Positions 1 to 11,431 are shown, counted from the first letter of the stretch. The stretch: DNA of 64,000 nucleotides from Perilla frutescens (GCA_026008535.1 BRKX01000006.1:31484664-31548663); one strand, 5' to 3'. Notes: generated from the letters alone by a model not told the origin. A program made the numbers and translations.

Positions 1-495
1 TTTAATTCAACAATGTCTAAAGTATCAATGAGACATGGTTCCCCTATTTATAAGCACTAAGGGGGACGAAAATTAGCATAAAAAAGGCCTAAAGATTGAT
101 CCAAAAGGGATCTCTAACTATACTAGAAAGTTCCCTAAGCTAGAATTCTATTCAAGGTAGGAAATTGCCTTAAATACAATTCTAGTCAAACTTGACTATA
201 TTATGGACGAAAATTACATAATAAATAATTAAAAATCTGATCCAACTATAGTCTTAATTAAATAAAATAAATACTATAGTCTAAATAAAATCAATCCCAT
301 AATTAAATTAATTAAGGGACGAAAATTCCATGCAATGCGAATCTGCCATGCATGCACAATTTGATGAGTTCTATCTTCATGCATTGCTCTTCAAATCTTG
401 ATCTCCAATCTTTAATTGTTAACAAAGTAACAATCTTGGGATCCTTTAATGGCAGCTTTGGATGGACCGATTTGATGATTGCCATGGTCTCATCA
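1..495 (-). repeat. 3' LTR of element 1 (partial)
   Basis: Bases 1-495 repeat the sequence at about 3309-3803. The LTR carries a TATA-like stretch and an R/U5 region seen as CCTATTTATAAGC on this strand. It ends at CATCA, followed by the purine-tract complement TTCCCCTCCTC. Confidence 0.85.
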
Positions 496-1775
496 TTCCC
501 CTCCTCTTGAAAAGAATTCGTCCTCGAATTCGAACGGTCTGGATCGAAAATGAACACGAACTGATCATCAATCTCTTTTAGCTCAACCTTCAACTTCATG
601 GGATGCATGGACATAGGAACCACGAATAAGTCTGGTGGAACATCAATAACATGTGGCACATCTTTGGCAACCTGTAAGATTAAAACATTAAAAGTACAAG
701 ATTGACAAAAAATGTTAGAAATCAGCGGCTTCTCGATACTAGGTTGATCGAGCTCCTTATGATCTTCAACCATTGCTTCACGGATATCATTCTCCTTTTC
801 ATAACAAGGTTGTATCTCCAACAACTCTACAACTTCTTTAACTGCAGTAATGATCTCCATTTCGTCTTCTTCTTCACTCAAAGGTTGATCCGACTCATCT
901 AGATCAAGCTCTTCAACAACCTTCTCTTCTTCTCCAACATTCTCACAAGTAGCAACATCGATTAGTTCTTCAATAGGTACATCAACTGAAATTGTTACCT
1001 CAAAAGTAGAATCTTCTTTGATAGCAACAATCTCAGATGGTAACTCAACGTGGATCTCTTCTTGAATGTTGCTGGCTCTGCTTGGCACCTCCATGACCGG
1101 CTGAACTGGTGATGCAGGCCATGTAGGGGGTACATAGGTACGTAGAAACTCCTCGAATGACTCAAGTTGGCTCCAATGAAACGGGGCTGTTTGGCGATGA
1201 GCTCTAGGTGACAAATCTACATTCGACTCTACTTAAACCTCCTCTTTTGACTTCATCTCTAGTTTTTCTAGCCATTTTTCTATCCGGATGGAATAATCTA
1301 CCATGTCCTCCAACTCGTCGAAGCGGTACAATGCTACTCTTTCACGAATTGCCCTTCGTAGACCAGCTAGAAATCTATCCATGGTATCTTCTGGATATTC
1401 TTCTACATCAGCTCGTCTCATGGCTTCAATCATTTTGTTGTAGTAGTCATTTACACTTCGATCTCTTTGTCTAAGCTTGTATAGCTTTTCCTCCAACTCC
1501 CATTGGTAGTGATCTGGAATGAAGCGTTTCCGCATCAAATCTTTCAACTTACGCCATGTGTCGATAGGTGGAAGGTGATCTCTGTGGCACCGGTTCTGCT
1601 GTAATTCCCACCATGTTGCTGCGTAGCCTGTAAACGCCAAGGAAACTAATTGCACCTTGTTTGGTTCGATAAAGTAGTAGTGCTGAAAGATTTTGTCGAC
1701 TCTTTGTTCCCAATCAAGGTAAGCATCGGGATCATATAGACCTTCAAATTCAGGAATGATTGTCTTATTGTAGCT
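312..1775 (-). pseudogene. Gag plus acidic C-terminal ORF of element 1
   Basis: The coding strand from about 1775 down to 1215 is a Ty3-type gag. It has the EFEGLYDPDAYLDWE-type motif, the ATWWELQQ motif, and a Pro-Pro-Ile-Asp-Thr-Trp region before the MRKRFIPDHY segment. A TAA near 1230 interrupts it where the related copies at 18.4 and 21.6 kb have CAA. Beyond the stop the frame stays open to 312 for about 300 codons. It encodes a Glu-rich, low-complexity region, then a hydrophobic part (about FNVLILQVAKDVPHVIDVPP), the element tail NSRTNSFQEEGNDE, and finally residues encoded by the 3' LTR itself. No in-frame ATG is evident at the gag start. The acidic part has no family I recognise; the gag assignment is firm. 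Confidence 0.75.
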
Positions 1776-2706
1776 GTGGAGATGGCGAGAATTTGGGTTT
1801 ATATGGTGTACGGCCCATGGGGAGCATGGTGCATGGGTGTTATGACTAAGGCTGAAATTCTCGAACTCTATAAGGTATAGGGGACGAAATTTAATGGGTA
1901 TGGGGGAGTATATGGAAGGTTTGAAAGGATTGAAATGGAAGAAATCAAGATAATGAAAGAATTAGATGTATTTTTGAAGTCCTAAATAGTGTAGGAATCA
2001 AAAAATAAATCCAAAAGTATGGAAGGTAAGAATTAGGAAGGAAAAGGAAAAAAGGATTAGGTATTTTGGAAAGTGTTACACAATTGTGACACAATCTAAA
2101 TATCCTAATTGAACTAGACTCTAAAAGGAAAGACCTAAAAATAAATTACAACTCAAAAGGAAATTACCAAAATAAAAATAAAACTTGGAAGGAAGGTTCC
2201 TAAAATAAAATAAGACTCTAATGGAAATTACCAAATAGAATTAGAACTTGGAAGGAAAGTTCCAAAAATAAAATATGACTCTAAAAGAAATTACCAAAAT
2301 AAAATAGAACTTGGAAGAAAAGTTCCAAAAATAAAATTTGACTCTAAAGGAAGTTACCAACTAAAGAACTATACTAGAAGGAAATTACCAAATAAGAAAA
2401 GACTCACAAGGTAATTACCAACTATAGAGAAGTACTAAAAGGAAAGTACCAAAATTAAAACAAGACTCAAAAGGTAACACAATGAATATGCCTCTTTTCT
2501 CTTTTTTTTTCTTTTTTTTTTTTTAATTTTCGGATTTTTTTTTTATTTTTTTTTTATCCGAATTTTTTTTTTCTTTTTTTTTTTTCCTTGTACTCTAGCT
2601 ATTACAACTCAAAAGACACGTAAGAAAATAAAAGACATGTAGGATAAAATGACACGTCGGATTGAACCACGACCAGCAGAGCTGATGTGGCTCTGATGCC
2701 AAAATA

Positions 2707-3803
2707 TGATACGACCCGGACAATTAATCTAGGACGATAATAATAACGTAGCGGAAGACTTAGGAACGAAACACGTCAACTTAATGAAGGGCTTCAATCC
2801 GACTCGATAAACAAATGAAAATTACGATAAATCTACACAACTAGAACACGTAGAAAACGACACGAACTATGTAACACAAAACCAACGTAAAGGAGGGCTG
2901 TAAAGGGATAAATGAGGGCTGGAATTTAAGGGTAGGAATGTGTATAGGTTAGGTGAAGAAGGGCTCGGGTAGATAGGATATGATAGGGAATAAACGAACT
3001 TACGGATAAAGCGAACGAACGAGGAATCCTCGAACTTTGTGGCTGATTTGAAGGTCGTCGATGATGGTGATGGACGTGTGGTGTTGATGAAGTGATTCAC
3101 AACCCGATAGCCTCCTTGAATCTCGAACGTCTTCAAGGTTGAAATCTCCAAGTTGTTCCTCGTTAGCGAATACCGGTCAATCCCTCAAGTGAATTGAGCA
3201 ATACCCTTGAATAAGACTTGTAGTTGCTAGCTCCAAGAATGAATATTTTCGTGTGAAAAGTATTCAAAAGACAAATCGATTTGAGACACAACTTGAATGC
3301 AAAAGCAATTTAATTCAACAATGTCTAAAGTATCAATGAGACATGGTTCCCCTATTTATAAGCACTAAGGGGGACGAAAATTAGCATAAAAAAGGCCTAA
3401 AGATTGATCCAAAAGGGATCTCTAACTATACTAGAAAGTTCCCTAAGCTAGAATTCTATTCAAGGTAGGAAATTGCCTTAAATACAATTCTAGTCAAACT
3501 TGACTATATTATGGACGAAAATTACATAATAAATAATTAAAAATCTGATCCAACTATAGTCTTAATTAAATAAAATAAATACTATAGTCTAAATAAAATC
3601 AATCCCATAATTAAATTAATTAAGGGACGAAAATTCCATGCAATGCGAATCTGCCATGCATGCACAATTTGATGAGTTCTATCTTCATGCATTGCTCTTC
3701 AAATCTTGATCTCCAATCTTTAATTGTTAACAAAGTAACAATCTTGGGATCCTTTAATGGCAGCTTTGGATGGACCGATTTGATGATTGCCATGGTCTCA
3801 TCA
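2707..3803 (-). repeat. 5' LTR of element 1
   Basis: LTR of 1097 bp beginning TGATACGACC and ending CATGGTCTCATCA on the plus strand. It is an almost exact copy of the partial LTR at 1-495. It is flanked on the left by the complement of a tRNA-Met-like primer site (GGCTCTGATGCC) and on the right by TCTAG and the interrupted Ty3 pol. Confidence 0.88.
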
Positions 3804-4614
3804 TCTAGGGATAGGAAATCTGTACTTAACCGTTATTTTGTTGATGGCGCGGCAATCCATGAACATCCTCCATTCGTTGTTCTTCTTTGGCTCTAGGATG
3901 ACTGGAACTGCACAAGGGCTCATCGACTCACGGATTTGCTTCTTCTCTAGCAACTCCTTCACTTGACGGTCGATCTCTTTCGTCTCCTCGGGGGACGTGC
4001 AGTACGCCGGTCTGTTGGGCAAGACTGCGCCGGGTACGAAGTCGATCTGGTGCTCGATCCCACGAACTGGAGGTAATCCACTTGGAATCTCTTTCGGGAA
4101 CACGTCCGCGAACTCCTCCATAAGGGGCTGCACATCACAAGGCAAAGAAACACTATTAGTAGAACTGTCCTTATAAGATAAAAGAACGGAAGGTAAACCT
4201 GCTTTAAGTGCTTTCTCTATGCCTTTAACTGAGATGAACAAAGACCAATTTTGTTCAACTTTGGGGGCTGATCCGGATGATTTGCCACGAACTAAGAATT
4301 CATTGGATGCCTTTAAAGAGGCTGCATTGGCCGAACTTGAAGAAGGGATCGGCTGTTGTGTCTCGGCCGAGTCTCGGCCGTTCACGACGGCGGTCCGGGC
4401 GGCGGCTGCGGCTTGCTTTGCCCGTTCTTGCTTAAATCTCTCTTGCATCCTTTCTTGATCCTCTGCAACAGCTTTAGGAGCGAGTGGCTTGAGCACAGTA
4501 GTTCGACCATCCATGGTGATCGAATAGGTGTTGGCCAAACCATCATGAACTGCTTTTCTGTCGAATTGCCACGGTCTTCCTAAAAGAATGTGGGCTGCCT
4601 CCATAGGAATAACA
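3804..4614 (-). pseudogene. Ty3/gypsy pol fragment (protease end to RT start)
   Basis: A minus-strand open frame of 267 codons. It runs from the end of the aspartic protease (AHILLGRPWQFD) through an Ala/Gln-rich linker into the start of reverse transcriptase (EFADVFPKEIPSGLPPVRG, then the [17 protein letters not shown] motif and the D-x-RAINK-x-T motif). It stops before the YFDD catalytic box, where element 1 is inserted just after the PIPR residues. At its other end an LTR begins at 4615. The sequence is closely similar to the pol segments at 36.2-37.0 kb and 44.5-45.3 kb, so it belongs to the same family. As it stands it is a broken remnant. Confidence 0.85.
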
Positions 4615-5266
4615 TGATGAAGCCATGGACAACAAAGATGATGAAGAACCGGAGTTGCAATTTAGAGGACCAATCACAAGATCAAGAGCTAAGAAGTTGC
4701 AAGCTTACTTGCAAGTGTTGATTCGAAGAAAGCTCGAGATTGGAGATGAAGAAGTCAAGAGAAGCAATTCCAAGATAGTTAATTTATTAACTATTGAAGA
4801 TCAAGAACACACCATGGAGTATTAATCTTGAAGAGATGAAGATGAAGAGTTCAAGAGCATGTGTGCATGTGCATGAAATTTGTCGTGCATGTGTGTGCGG
4901 TTTCTAGTGAAGAAATCAGTCCCATAGTAATTAATTATGGGGTTGATTTTATTTAGACTATAGTATTTATTTAATTAATTTAGACTATAGTTTAGATCAG
5001 ATTTTTATTTAATTATTTAAGTAATTTTCGTCCATAATGAGAATAGGTTTGACTAGAATTGTATTTAAGGCAATTTCCTACCTTGAATAGAATTCTATCT
5101 TAGGTATCTTCCTAGTATAGTTAGAGATCTCTTTTGGATCAATTTTTAGGCCTTTTAACCTTATTATTTTCGTGGCTTTTAACCCTATAAATAGGGGAAC
5201 CATGTAACATTATTATTTTAGAATCTATTTGATAAATTTAGCTTTGTGCTTTCAATATAGTCTCAC
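4615..5266 (+). repeat. LTR fragment (TGATGAAGCC type), 3' part lost
   Basis: It starts TGATGAAGCC directly after the interrupted protease coding region. It contains an open frame with GPITRSRAKKLQ, a TATA-like CCTATAAATAGGGG near 5180 and the start of the R region. It ends abruptly at CTCAC, where a second LTR begins. The upstream flank is TAACA; the matching duplication cannot be found because the distal end is missing. Confidence 0.75.
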
Positions 5267-5490
5267 TGATGAGGACATCCATAACAATGATGAAGTCAAT
5301 GAAGAGTTGCAATTCAAAGGACCCGTCACAAGACTACGAGCTAAGAAGTTGCAAGAATATTTGCAAGCTGTAATTCGCAAGAAGTTCGAAGTTGAAGACG
5401 GAGTGCAAGGAAGCTTGAAGATGATGACATTGTTGACATTTGAAGATGGAGATCAAGATGTGGAGTGCAATACATGAAGGAGGCGTGTGT
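5267..5490 (+). repeat. 5' fragment of a second LTR (TGATGAGGACATCC type)
   Basis: It matches the first roughly 220 bp of the LTRs at 32398, 37445, 47666 and 50743, including the coding segment [17 protein letters not shown]. Similarity stops near 5490, where the caulimovirid-flanking sequence begins. The LTR therefore appears truncated by the rearrangement that placed the pararetroviral fragment here. Confidence 0.75.
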
Positions 5491-5631
5491 GTGCTTTTTA
5501 TCTCCTCCTATCAGATAGGAGTATGACATATTTAGAAATTATTTACATGTGGTAAAAAGGTAAATACAGGCAAAAAAAACAAAGACTAGTCAATCTTTCA
5601 TATTTGAATCTTCTTTTTCCACGTCGGGTAG
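5491..5631. other. Short non-coding stretch between LTR fragment and caulimovirid ORF
   Basis: About 140 bp of AT-rich sequence with no recognisable gene. It lies immediately 3' of the minus-strand pararetroviral ORF and may be its downstream region, but nothing diagnostic is visible. Confidence 0.3.
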
Positions 5632-7827
5632 TTAGCTAGTGCTTTCTCCTGGTTCTTTTTCCACATCAGGTGGTTGACTAGTACCTTCTCCTGGTTCAAG
5701 AGGATCTGTAATATAAGGCCATTCAGGATCAAGGAAGTCGCCATTTGAGGGCCACCATGGATCAAGAAAGTAGGTGGTTGTCAGTCTCGTCTCTGGTTTT
5801 GGATTTGGTTGTTCTGAATTTGGGTAGGGTTTCATAACTAGAGAAGTGTAGACCAAATCTTCCATGGCGTCCTCAGCAGTTACTTTATTAACAAAGCATA
5901 TGTGTTGATATAGTTCACGTTGCTCAGGTTGGTTGGTGTCAATGGAGCCTTCAAGTGTCTTCCATTTGTAATACATTGGTATGGGTTCAAGTTTCCCACC
6001 ATTATCATTTGAATAAGGCCTATGGCATATAAGAATCAAGTGTGGATCCACAAATTTTTCAGCAGCTTGAAATTCACGTTGAAGAAATCTTTGCCATTCA
6101 TCTCTAGGAGCATACCATGATAATAATTGCCATAGAAGAGTGCTATCATTCTCATTGTTGCAGAAGAATGGGAGCATATTTTCAATACTCATTTCTATAA
6201 CATGATAATAGAGTGTAGAAAGACACCAAAGATACCAGAAGGAATTTATGGTGAGGAGTGTTCTGGGACAAGTGTAGGCTATCATGAGAAATGGTTTTTG
6301 GATATCAAAGCAGGCCAATTCATATGGGAGTTGAATTTCGGTTATATACTGTGAAAGGTATCGGAAAAGATGTTGTCTAGCAAATAACCGAATATTACTG
6401 ACTGTATGAAAAGGTTGGCTTGAAGGTGGAAAAGAGAAATCAGGCTTGACAAGGTGGTTGGGTAATTCTTTAAGATGGAGGTTTTTAGTAAGTAAAAAAG
6501 GATTTTTACCTCGTCCTCCTACTATGACGTAGGATCTCTTTTTCACCTTTTTCTTGTTGGTCATGAAAATGACAGGAAGTACCTGAGAAGAAGATATCAG
6601 ATGGAGTTGAGGTCTTCGGGAAAGATAATCAGGAACAATGTTATCCTTTCCTTTGATATGTTGAACTGTGAAGCTGTATTTTGAAAACCAATCTTTGAGA
6701 CGGAGAAGTTGTTTTTCTGGTACTCCTTTGTTTTTGAGATCCATGATAGCTGGAAATGAAGTGTTGTCTAGTTGTATGATGAAATCATACCCCACCAGAT
6801 GAAACTCGAATTTCTTGATTCCATTTTTCACAGCAAGAATTTCTTTATAGATTGCATGATAATGCCTTTCAGAATCTTTGAATTGTCCGCTGGCATGAGC
6901 GCAGTATAGCAATTTATCATCAATCTTTTCAAGAAGTATTGCTCCCCAGTGTTCATCACTTGCATCAGTTTGCAAAATCCGTTGCCCACTACCCGGGATT
7001 CTCAAGGAGGGTAGAGTCTGACATGCATCTTTGAGTTGCTTGATTGCAGTAGTTTGGGCATCTCCCCAGTCAGGAGCATTCTTCTTTAGGAGTTTTGAGA
7101 GTTTGCTGGTATATCTTGAGCAGTTGGGAATGAAATCCTTGATGTAGTTTACTATCCCAAGGAATTGTTGAATCTCTTTGACAGTAAGCTTTTCAGTAGG
7201 AAACTTTTGCAACTCCTCAGCAATATGGGGACCAGGCTCATATTGTCCATCAGATATCTTCATGCCCAGAAATGTAATACTGTCTTTTCCAATAATGCTT
7301 TTTCTTTCAGATAGCATGACTCCATAATTTTGGACCAATTCCAGAAACTGATTGAGTAGGACAACATGTTCTTCGGTGTTTTTGGAATAGAGTAAGATAT
7401 CATCAATATAGACCAGGGCAAAATAAAGGATTGGCTCAAATATACGGGTCATAGCTTTTTGGAAAAGAGAGGGGGCAACTTTTAGACCAAATGGAATGAC
7501 TTTCCATTGGTATTGTGCTGTTGGGATACAGAAAGCAGTTTTATATCTATCTGAAGGATGAATGCCTATTTGCCAGAATCCAGATTTGAGGTCAAATTTT
7601 GAAAAGATTCGGGCTTCAGATAATTGGGCAAAGAGCATTTGTGTTCTGGGTAAGGGAAATTTATCATCTAGAAGATAGAAGTTGAGTATTTTGTAATCAA
7701 TTACTAACCTCTTCTTTCCCCTGATTTGCTCAGCTCTATTATTAACATAGAATGCTGGACAGGCCCAATTGGATTTGGTTGGTTCAATGAGGCTGAGTGA
7801 TAAGAGTTGAGAACACTCTTGCTTCAA
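5632..7827 (-). CDS. Endogenous caulimovirid pol fragment: reverse transcriptase and RNase H with C-terminal extension
   Basis: A 731-codon open frame of the pararetrovirus type. The RT domain covers about residues 1-230, with first catalytic Asp near 79 (FSKFDLKSG) and YIDD at 140-143. YIDD rather than the YFDD of the neighbouring Ty3 elements is what points to Caulimoviridae. RNase H follows (about 285-410) with the acidic set Asp288, Glu329, Asp354 and Asp400 in place. Residues 410-731 form an extension with no domain I recognise, ending in a Glu/Pro-rich tail with repeated GEGTS/GESTS-like motifs. Movement, capsid and protease regions are absent: homology begins abruptly at 7827 next to Athila-type sequence. 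It is a truncated genomic relic; the open frame suggests a fairly recent integration or chance preservation. The genus cannot be decided by eye. Confidence 0.82.
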   Translation of the reverse strand: MKQECSQLLSLSLIEPTKSNWACPAFYVNNRAEQIRGKKRLVIDYKILNFYLLDDKFPLPRTQMLFAQLSEARIFSKFDLKSGFWQIGIHPSDRYKTAFCIPTAQYQWKVIPFGLKVAPSLFQKAMTRIFEPILYFALVYIDDILLYSKNTEEHVVLLNQFLELVQNYGVMLSERKSIIGKDSITFLGMKISDGQYEPGPHIAEELQKFPTEKLTVKEIQQFLGIVNYIKDFIPNCSRYTSKLSKLLKKNAPDWGDAQTTAIKQLKDACQTLPSLRIPGSGQRILQTDASDEHWGAILLEKIDDKLLYCAHASGQFKDSERHYHAIYKEILAVKNGIKKFEFHLVGYDFIIQLDNTSFPAIMDLKNKGVPEKQLLRLKDWFSKYSFTVQHIKGKDNIVPDYLSRRPQLHLISSSQVLPVIFMTNKKKVKKRSYVIVGGRGKNPFLLTKNLHLKELPNHLVKPDFSFPPSSQPFHTVSNIRLFARQHLFRYLSQYITEIQLPYELACFDIQKPFLMIAYTCPRTLLTINSFWYLWCLSTLYYHVIEMSIENMLPFFCNNENDSTLLWQLLSWYAPRDEWQRFLQREFQAAEKFVDPHLILICHRPYSNDNGGKLEPIPMYYKWKTLEGSIDTNQPEQRELYQHICFVNKVTAEDAMEDLVYTSLVMKPYPNSEQPNPKPETRLTTTYFLDPWWPSNGDFLDPEWPYITDPLEPGEGTSQPPDVEKEPGESTS

Positions 7828-8635
7828 GACTTAAAGGGCTTGCAAGGGATTAAATTTGTATTGAAAGGTTAAGAATTTGGATTTTTATGAGGTTTAGACA
7901 ACAAATGGCCTTAAATCATTTTCTATAGATCAAACACACCCATGTAACCTCAATCAAGTCACAAAGCAAGTTCTAGAGAAAATTTAGTGCACTATGTAGA
8001 CCATTAATCACTCAACAAGGAAAAGATTCCACTTGTGTAATCTTTGGATCAAAATCTCCCACGGTAAGTTTTTCCTTCCCGAATTGTGCTTTTGAGACCT
8101 TAAAGAACTTTGTTTACAAAATCATGCCATGACATCATGCTTTTTATCAAAATTTTCCAAAAAATTTCAACATAAGCGCATGCTCATCAAGGATTTCAAT
8201 TTCAACAATTATCATGCTCTCATAACCCCTATTATTGTTACAAGAACATACACCTATGTAAGTAAAAACAACCCCAAACCACAATCATAAGGCAATTGAA
8301 CAAAAAAATAGATAAAATATCACATGCTCATGAAGCAAAACGGCATGCGATATCATAATCTATCAACTACCATCATCCATACATTCCAATGAAAATAATT
8401 AAAATCCTAACATAATCCAAACATAAATAAAAACATAAGCATGCTAGCATGCTCCAATATCCGAAAGCATAAATAAATAAATAGGTCTTATGAAATAAAG
8501 CGGTAAAAAGTTCATGGGAATGAGCAGAAAAGATCCTTGCCAACCACTACTCTCTCCCTCTCCCCCAAACTTATTTTGATCCAAAGGAGGAAATAAGTTT
8601 GGAGGTAAAAAGGTGGTGGCAAGGGTCACTAACGC
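7828..8635 (-). other. Athila-type spacer downstream of an ORF-1 tail (minus strand)
   Basis: Non-coding AT-rich sequence of about 800 bp. On the minus strand it directly follows an Athila ORF-1 C terminus and begins with the AATAAGTTTGGGGGAGAGG-like motif, which also occurs after the plus-strand ORF-1 at 25090. The assignment is inferred from position and that motif. Confidence 0.45.
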
Positions 8636-8849
8636 TCAATGAGGTGGCTGCTACTGATGAGGAGACTGGTGCGGATGTAGAGACTGGTACGGATACTGCA
8701 TAGGGGACGAGGATGGCATGAATTGTGAGGGCTGGAATTTCTGGAACTGCTGAGAGGAGGAGGCCATGAATTGGCCTGTCGGCATTTGCTGAAAATACTG
8801 TGAAGAAGATGACGAGGCCATGAACTGTCCGGTCGAGAACTGCTGCAAT
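8636..8849 (-). pseudogene. Athila ORF-1-like C-terminal fragment with [10 protein letters not shown] repeats
   Basis: The minus-strand frame from 8848 encodes three imperfect copies of a Gln-Phe-Met-Ala/Pro-Ser-Ser-Ser motif, then a His/Gln/Pro-rich end, with an in-frame TAG at 8651-8653 shortly before a terminal TGA. The composition and the following NKFGG-type sequence resemble the C terminus of Athila gag-like proteins. It is truncated at 8849, where a Ty3 RT fragment on the opposite strand begins. Confidence 0.5.
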
Positions 8850-9252
8850 TAGATGATATGTTAGACGAATTACATGGTGCATGCATATTCTCTAAGATAG
8901 ACTTAAGAAGTGGATATCACCAAATTCGTATTAAGGAAGGGGATGAGTGGAAAACGACATTCATTACAAAACTAGGATTGTATGAGTGGTTAGTTATGCC
9001 TTTGGATTAACAAATGCTCCTAGTACATTTATGCGTCTTATGAACCATGTCTTACGTGCCTTTATAAGTAGATTTGTGGTGGTTTATTTTGATGACATAT
9101 TAATCTATAGTAAGAATGAAGAGGACCATGTTGAACATTTGAAATTTGCTTTGCTTGCTTTGAGAAAGGAACAACTATATGCTAACTTGAAGAAATGCAC
9201 CTTTTGCACAGATAAGGTTGTGTTTCTTGGTTTTGTTGTTAGTGCAGATGGC
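8849..9252 (+). pseudogene. Ty3/gypsy reverse transcriptase fragment
   Basis: Plus-strand fragment encoding [40 protein letters not shown], the intact [12 protein letters not shown] catalytic box and the [19 protein letters not shown] segment. These are RT motifs in the correct order over about 130 residues. One base is missing near 9002 (CCTTTGGATTAA where CCTTTTGGATTAA is expected), which breaks the frame. Both ends are abrupt. It differs from the Ty3 family elsewhere in the window, for example GYHQI rather than GYFQV. Confidence 0.8.
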
Positions 9253-9818
9253 TCCAAATTCACCATCCAAGGTATGTTTTCTCCCCTCCAATCTTATGCA
9301 TTTCAATTACCCATGACATGAGGACTTGATTTTCATTGTTTTTGTTTGATTCATGGTAAAAATTGAAATACCCAATTTCTAGGTTTTAAATAGGGGAAAA
9401 TTGAGGAATTGTATGTTCTCCATGTTTTTGGATGGAATTGTTGGTCTCCATTGTCTCTATTCTACTAGCATAGGAGTCAATTATCGCTTTGTTTGGTTGA
9501 ATGTTGTTATGTTATGGTTTTGGGGGAATTGTGAGTTTGCGTTGGAGAAAGCATGCTTATATGCTTGTGTTGCTAATTCTTTGTGTCTTCTGCATTGTGG
9601 TATGCTAATTGTGTGCGGATGTGTTCGGGGGGTTGATGTAGTTTGGTCCTTTATTGTTTCTTTTATTTGTTTCCTCACCCCGTTGATTGAGTGTGATGGA
9701 AGGAAATGGGGGATGATGCAAGTTGATGTTGTTGCCATGGTGTACGTTTGGGGGAAGAAGTGTGGGTGTGATCCCTTATGTTTGCTTTTGTAGGACTTTG
9801 CGCGTGTTGTTGTGCGAA
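9253..9818 (+). other. Leader of the Athila-type ORF-1 gene, possibly containing an intron
   Basis: About 570 bp between the RT fragment and the ATG at 9819. It has a CCAAG/GTATGT donor-like site near 9273 and a pyrimidine-rich TTTGCTTTTGTAG acceptor-like site ending at 9793. A long open frame here (9401-9793) lacks any recognisable domain and is T/G-rich, so I treat it as non-coding. The splice proposal is inference only. Confidence 0.35.
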
Positions 9819-9891
9819 ATGACAAGGGGTACTTTTTTCAGTCGCTTGGTAGGAGGGGGCAGAAGTAGGCGCCCTATGCTCATAGATGAAC

Positions 9892-10992
9892 TGATGTGAC
9901 CGGGACCTATGGGACACGACAAAGATAAACTATGCGGAAGCTAAGGAACGGAACAACGTCGGATGCGTAAGGGATCAATACGAACAAAGAGAAAACAAGA
10001 AAGACACGGCTGGAAACGAACAAGACTCGAACAAATAAAGAACTTACTAGAAAACGTAGACACGAACTAGGACTCGACTGTTGACACGAACGACACCCTT
10101 GGATGGCTGGAACTCGGCGATGGTGGCTGGAATCACGGCGAATGACAGTGGTGGAAGGATCTCGGCGGCGATGAAAGGTAGAAGGATAAATAAGGATCGG
10201 CGAACCCGTGTTGAAACAACTCGAACGCGCACGACTAATTCTCCGAATAGAAATTCTCCCAAGTACTTAATTATACCCTGAAGAACTTAAATAAGACTAT
10301 TGATTTGCTAGAACAATAGAATTGTAGATAAAAGTTTGATCAACCGAAGGATCGTGAGACAGATTGAGAATAACTCTTTATTTCTTGCAATTGTCTGAAT
10401 AATAATGTCACAAGGTACTCCTATTTATAGGAGGCAATATGGACGAAAATTAGAGTCCTAAAACTAGAAGAATATGATTCTAACACTAATCCTAATCAAA
10501 CTAGGATAAAATCAAAAGATACCAAAAATAAGATAACAAAAATCTATCTAAATCTAACTAGATAAGGATAAATCCCAATGGGCTTGGGCTTGATGATTCT
10601 CGCCTATTTGGACCTTATTATTCACAACAATGGGCTGAATTAATGTGATTAATTTCGTGGCCCATGTGTAAATAATTCTTGCCACCTTTGCATGAAAAAC
10701 AGCATCTCCCGATTTCCCATTCAAACGCGTAGAACTTTTCATGCACACGTCCAAATGGCTTCCTTCTTCTTCTCACGTCTTCATGCTACCTTCTTCATCA
10801 TCAATGGATAGCATGGTGATCAATCTCGAGCTGCCCTTGACTTCATCTTCATGCATTTCGAATTTGCGACGTATGGAAGCTTGTAAATAAATAAGCTGTA
10901 ACTTCTTCGCTCGCAAACGCGTCATTGGACCTTTAAACTGCAGCTCCGGATCATCTTCTTCTTTATTGCCATGCTGGATCTGGATCTCATCA
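9892..10992 (-). repeat. 3' LTR of element A
   Basis: 1101 bp, starting TGATGTGACC and ending GATCTCATCA on the plus strand. It is nearly identical to 13429-14530. Its distal part encodes, on the minus strand, the conserved [17 protein letters not shown] segment. Confidence 0.9.
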
Positions 10993-11431
10993 TTCCCCCC
11001 CTGCTGAAAAGAATTCGTCCTTGAATTCGGATCCTCTGCATGCTCGAACTCACCTGCAGGAATGGACAATAAATCAGTATAATAAACCATGGAATGAAGA
11101 TGTCCCATACCTTGGTGGTGAATGCCATTAGGGTTGTCGTAGATACGGACAACGTCCCTTCGTCTTTGAAGTTTGATGGCTTGGTTATGCCTAGCACAAC
11201 ACTCAACAAGAGATGCTAGATAAAACCAAATGTATACCGAATACCAACTAAGAGCATATGTTGATACACAATAACAACGGTGATAATGCCGGATAGGACA
11301 CTGAAACCTCAATCGACGAGTCCAAAGTAATTGATTCATCACAATCAATGGTGTGCACGACTCAATCTCAACAAAACCATGAACTATCCAACATATAACA
11401 TATAATTGATCGAACGTGGTATAACAAACAA

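Larger units (their letters stand above)
1..3803 (-). mobile_element. Non-autonomous gag-type LTR retrotransposon (element 1), left end cut by the window
   Basis: Minus-strand element with a 3' LTR (1-495, truncated by the window edge), an internal region (496-2706) and a 5' LTR (2707-3803, 1097 bp). The LTR reads TGATGAGACC at its start and ends in ATCA on the coding strand, and the two copies match almost base for base where they overlap. Next to the 5' LTR the coding strand reads TGGCATCAGAGCC, one mismatch from the plant initiator tRNA-Met primer site. A purine tract abuts the 3' LTR. The internal region of 2.2 kb encodes only gag and an acidic extension, with no protease, RT or integrase, so it must depend on another element (TR-GAG type). 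The right flank TCTAG is the presumed target duplication; its partner lies outside the window. It is inserted in the Ty3 pol fragment that follows. Confidence 0.85.

Noticed and set aside
9401..9793. 130-codon frame as a gene
   Set aside because: Cys/Val/Trp-rich translation of T/G-rich sequence with no domain; better explained as leader or intron.
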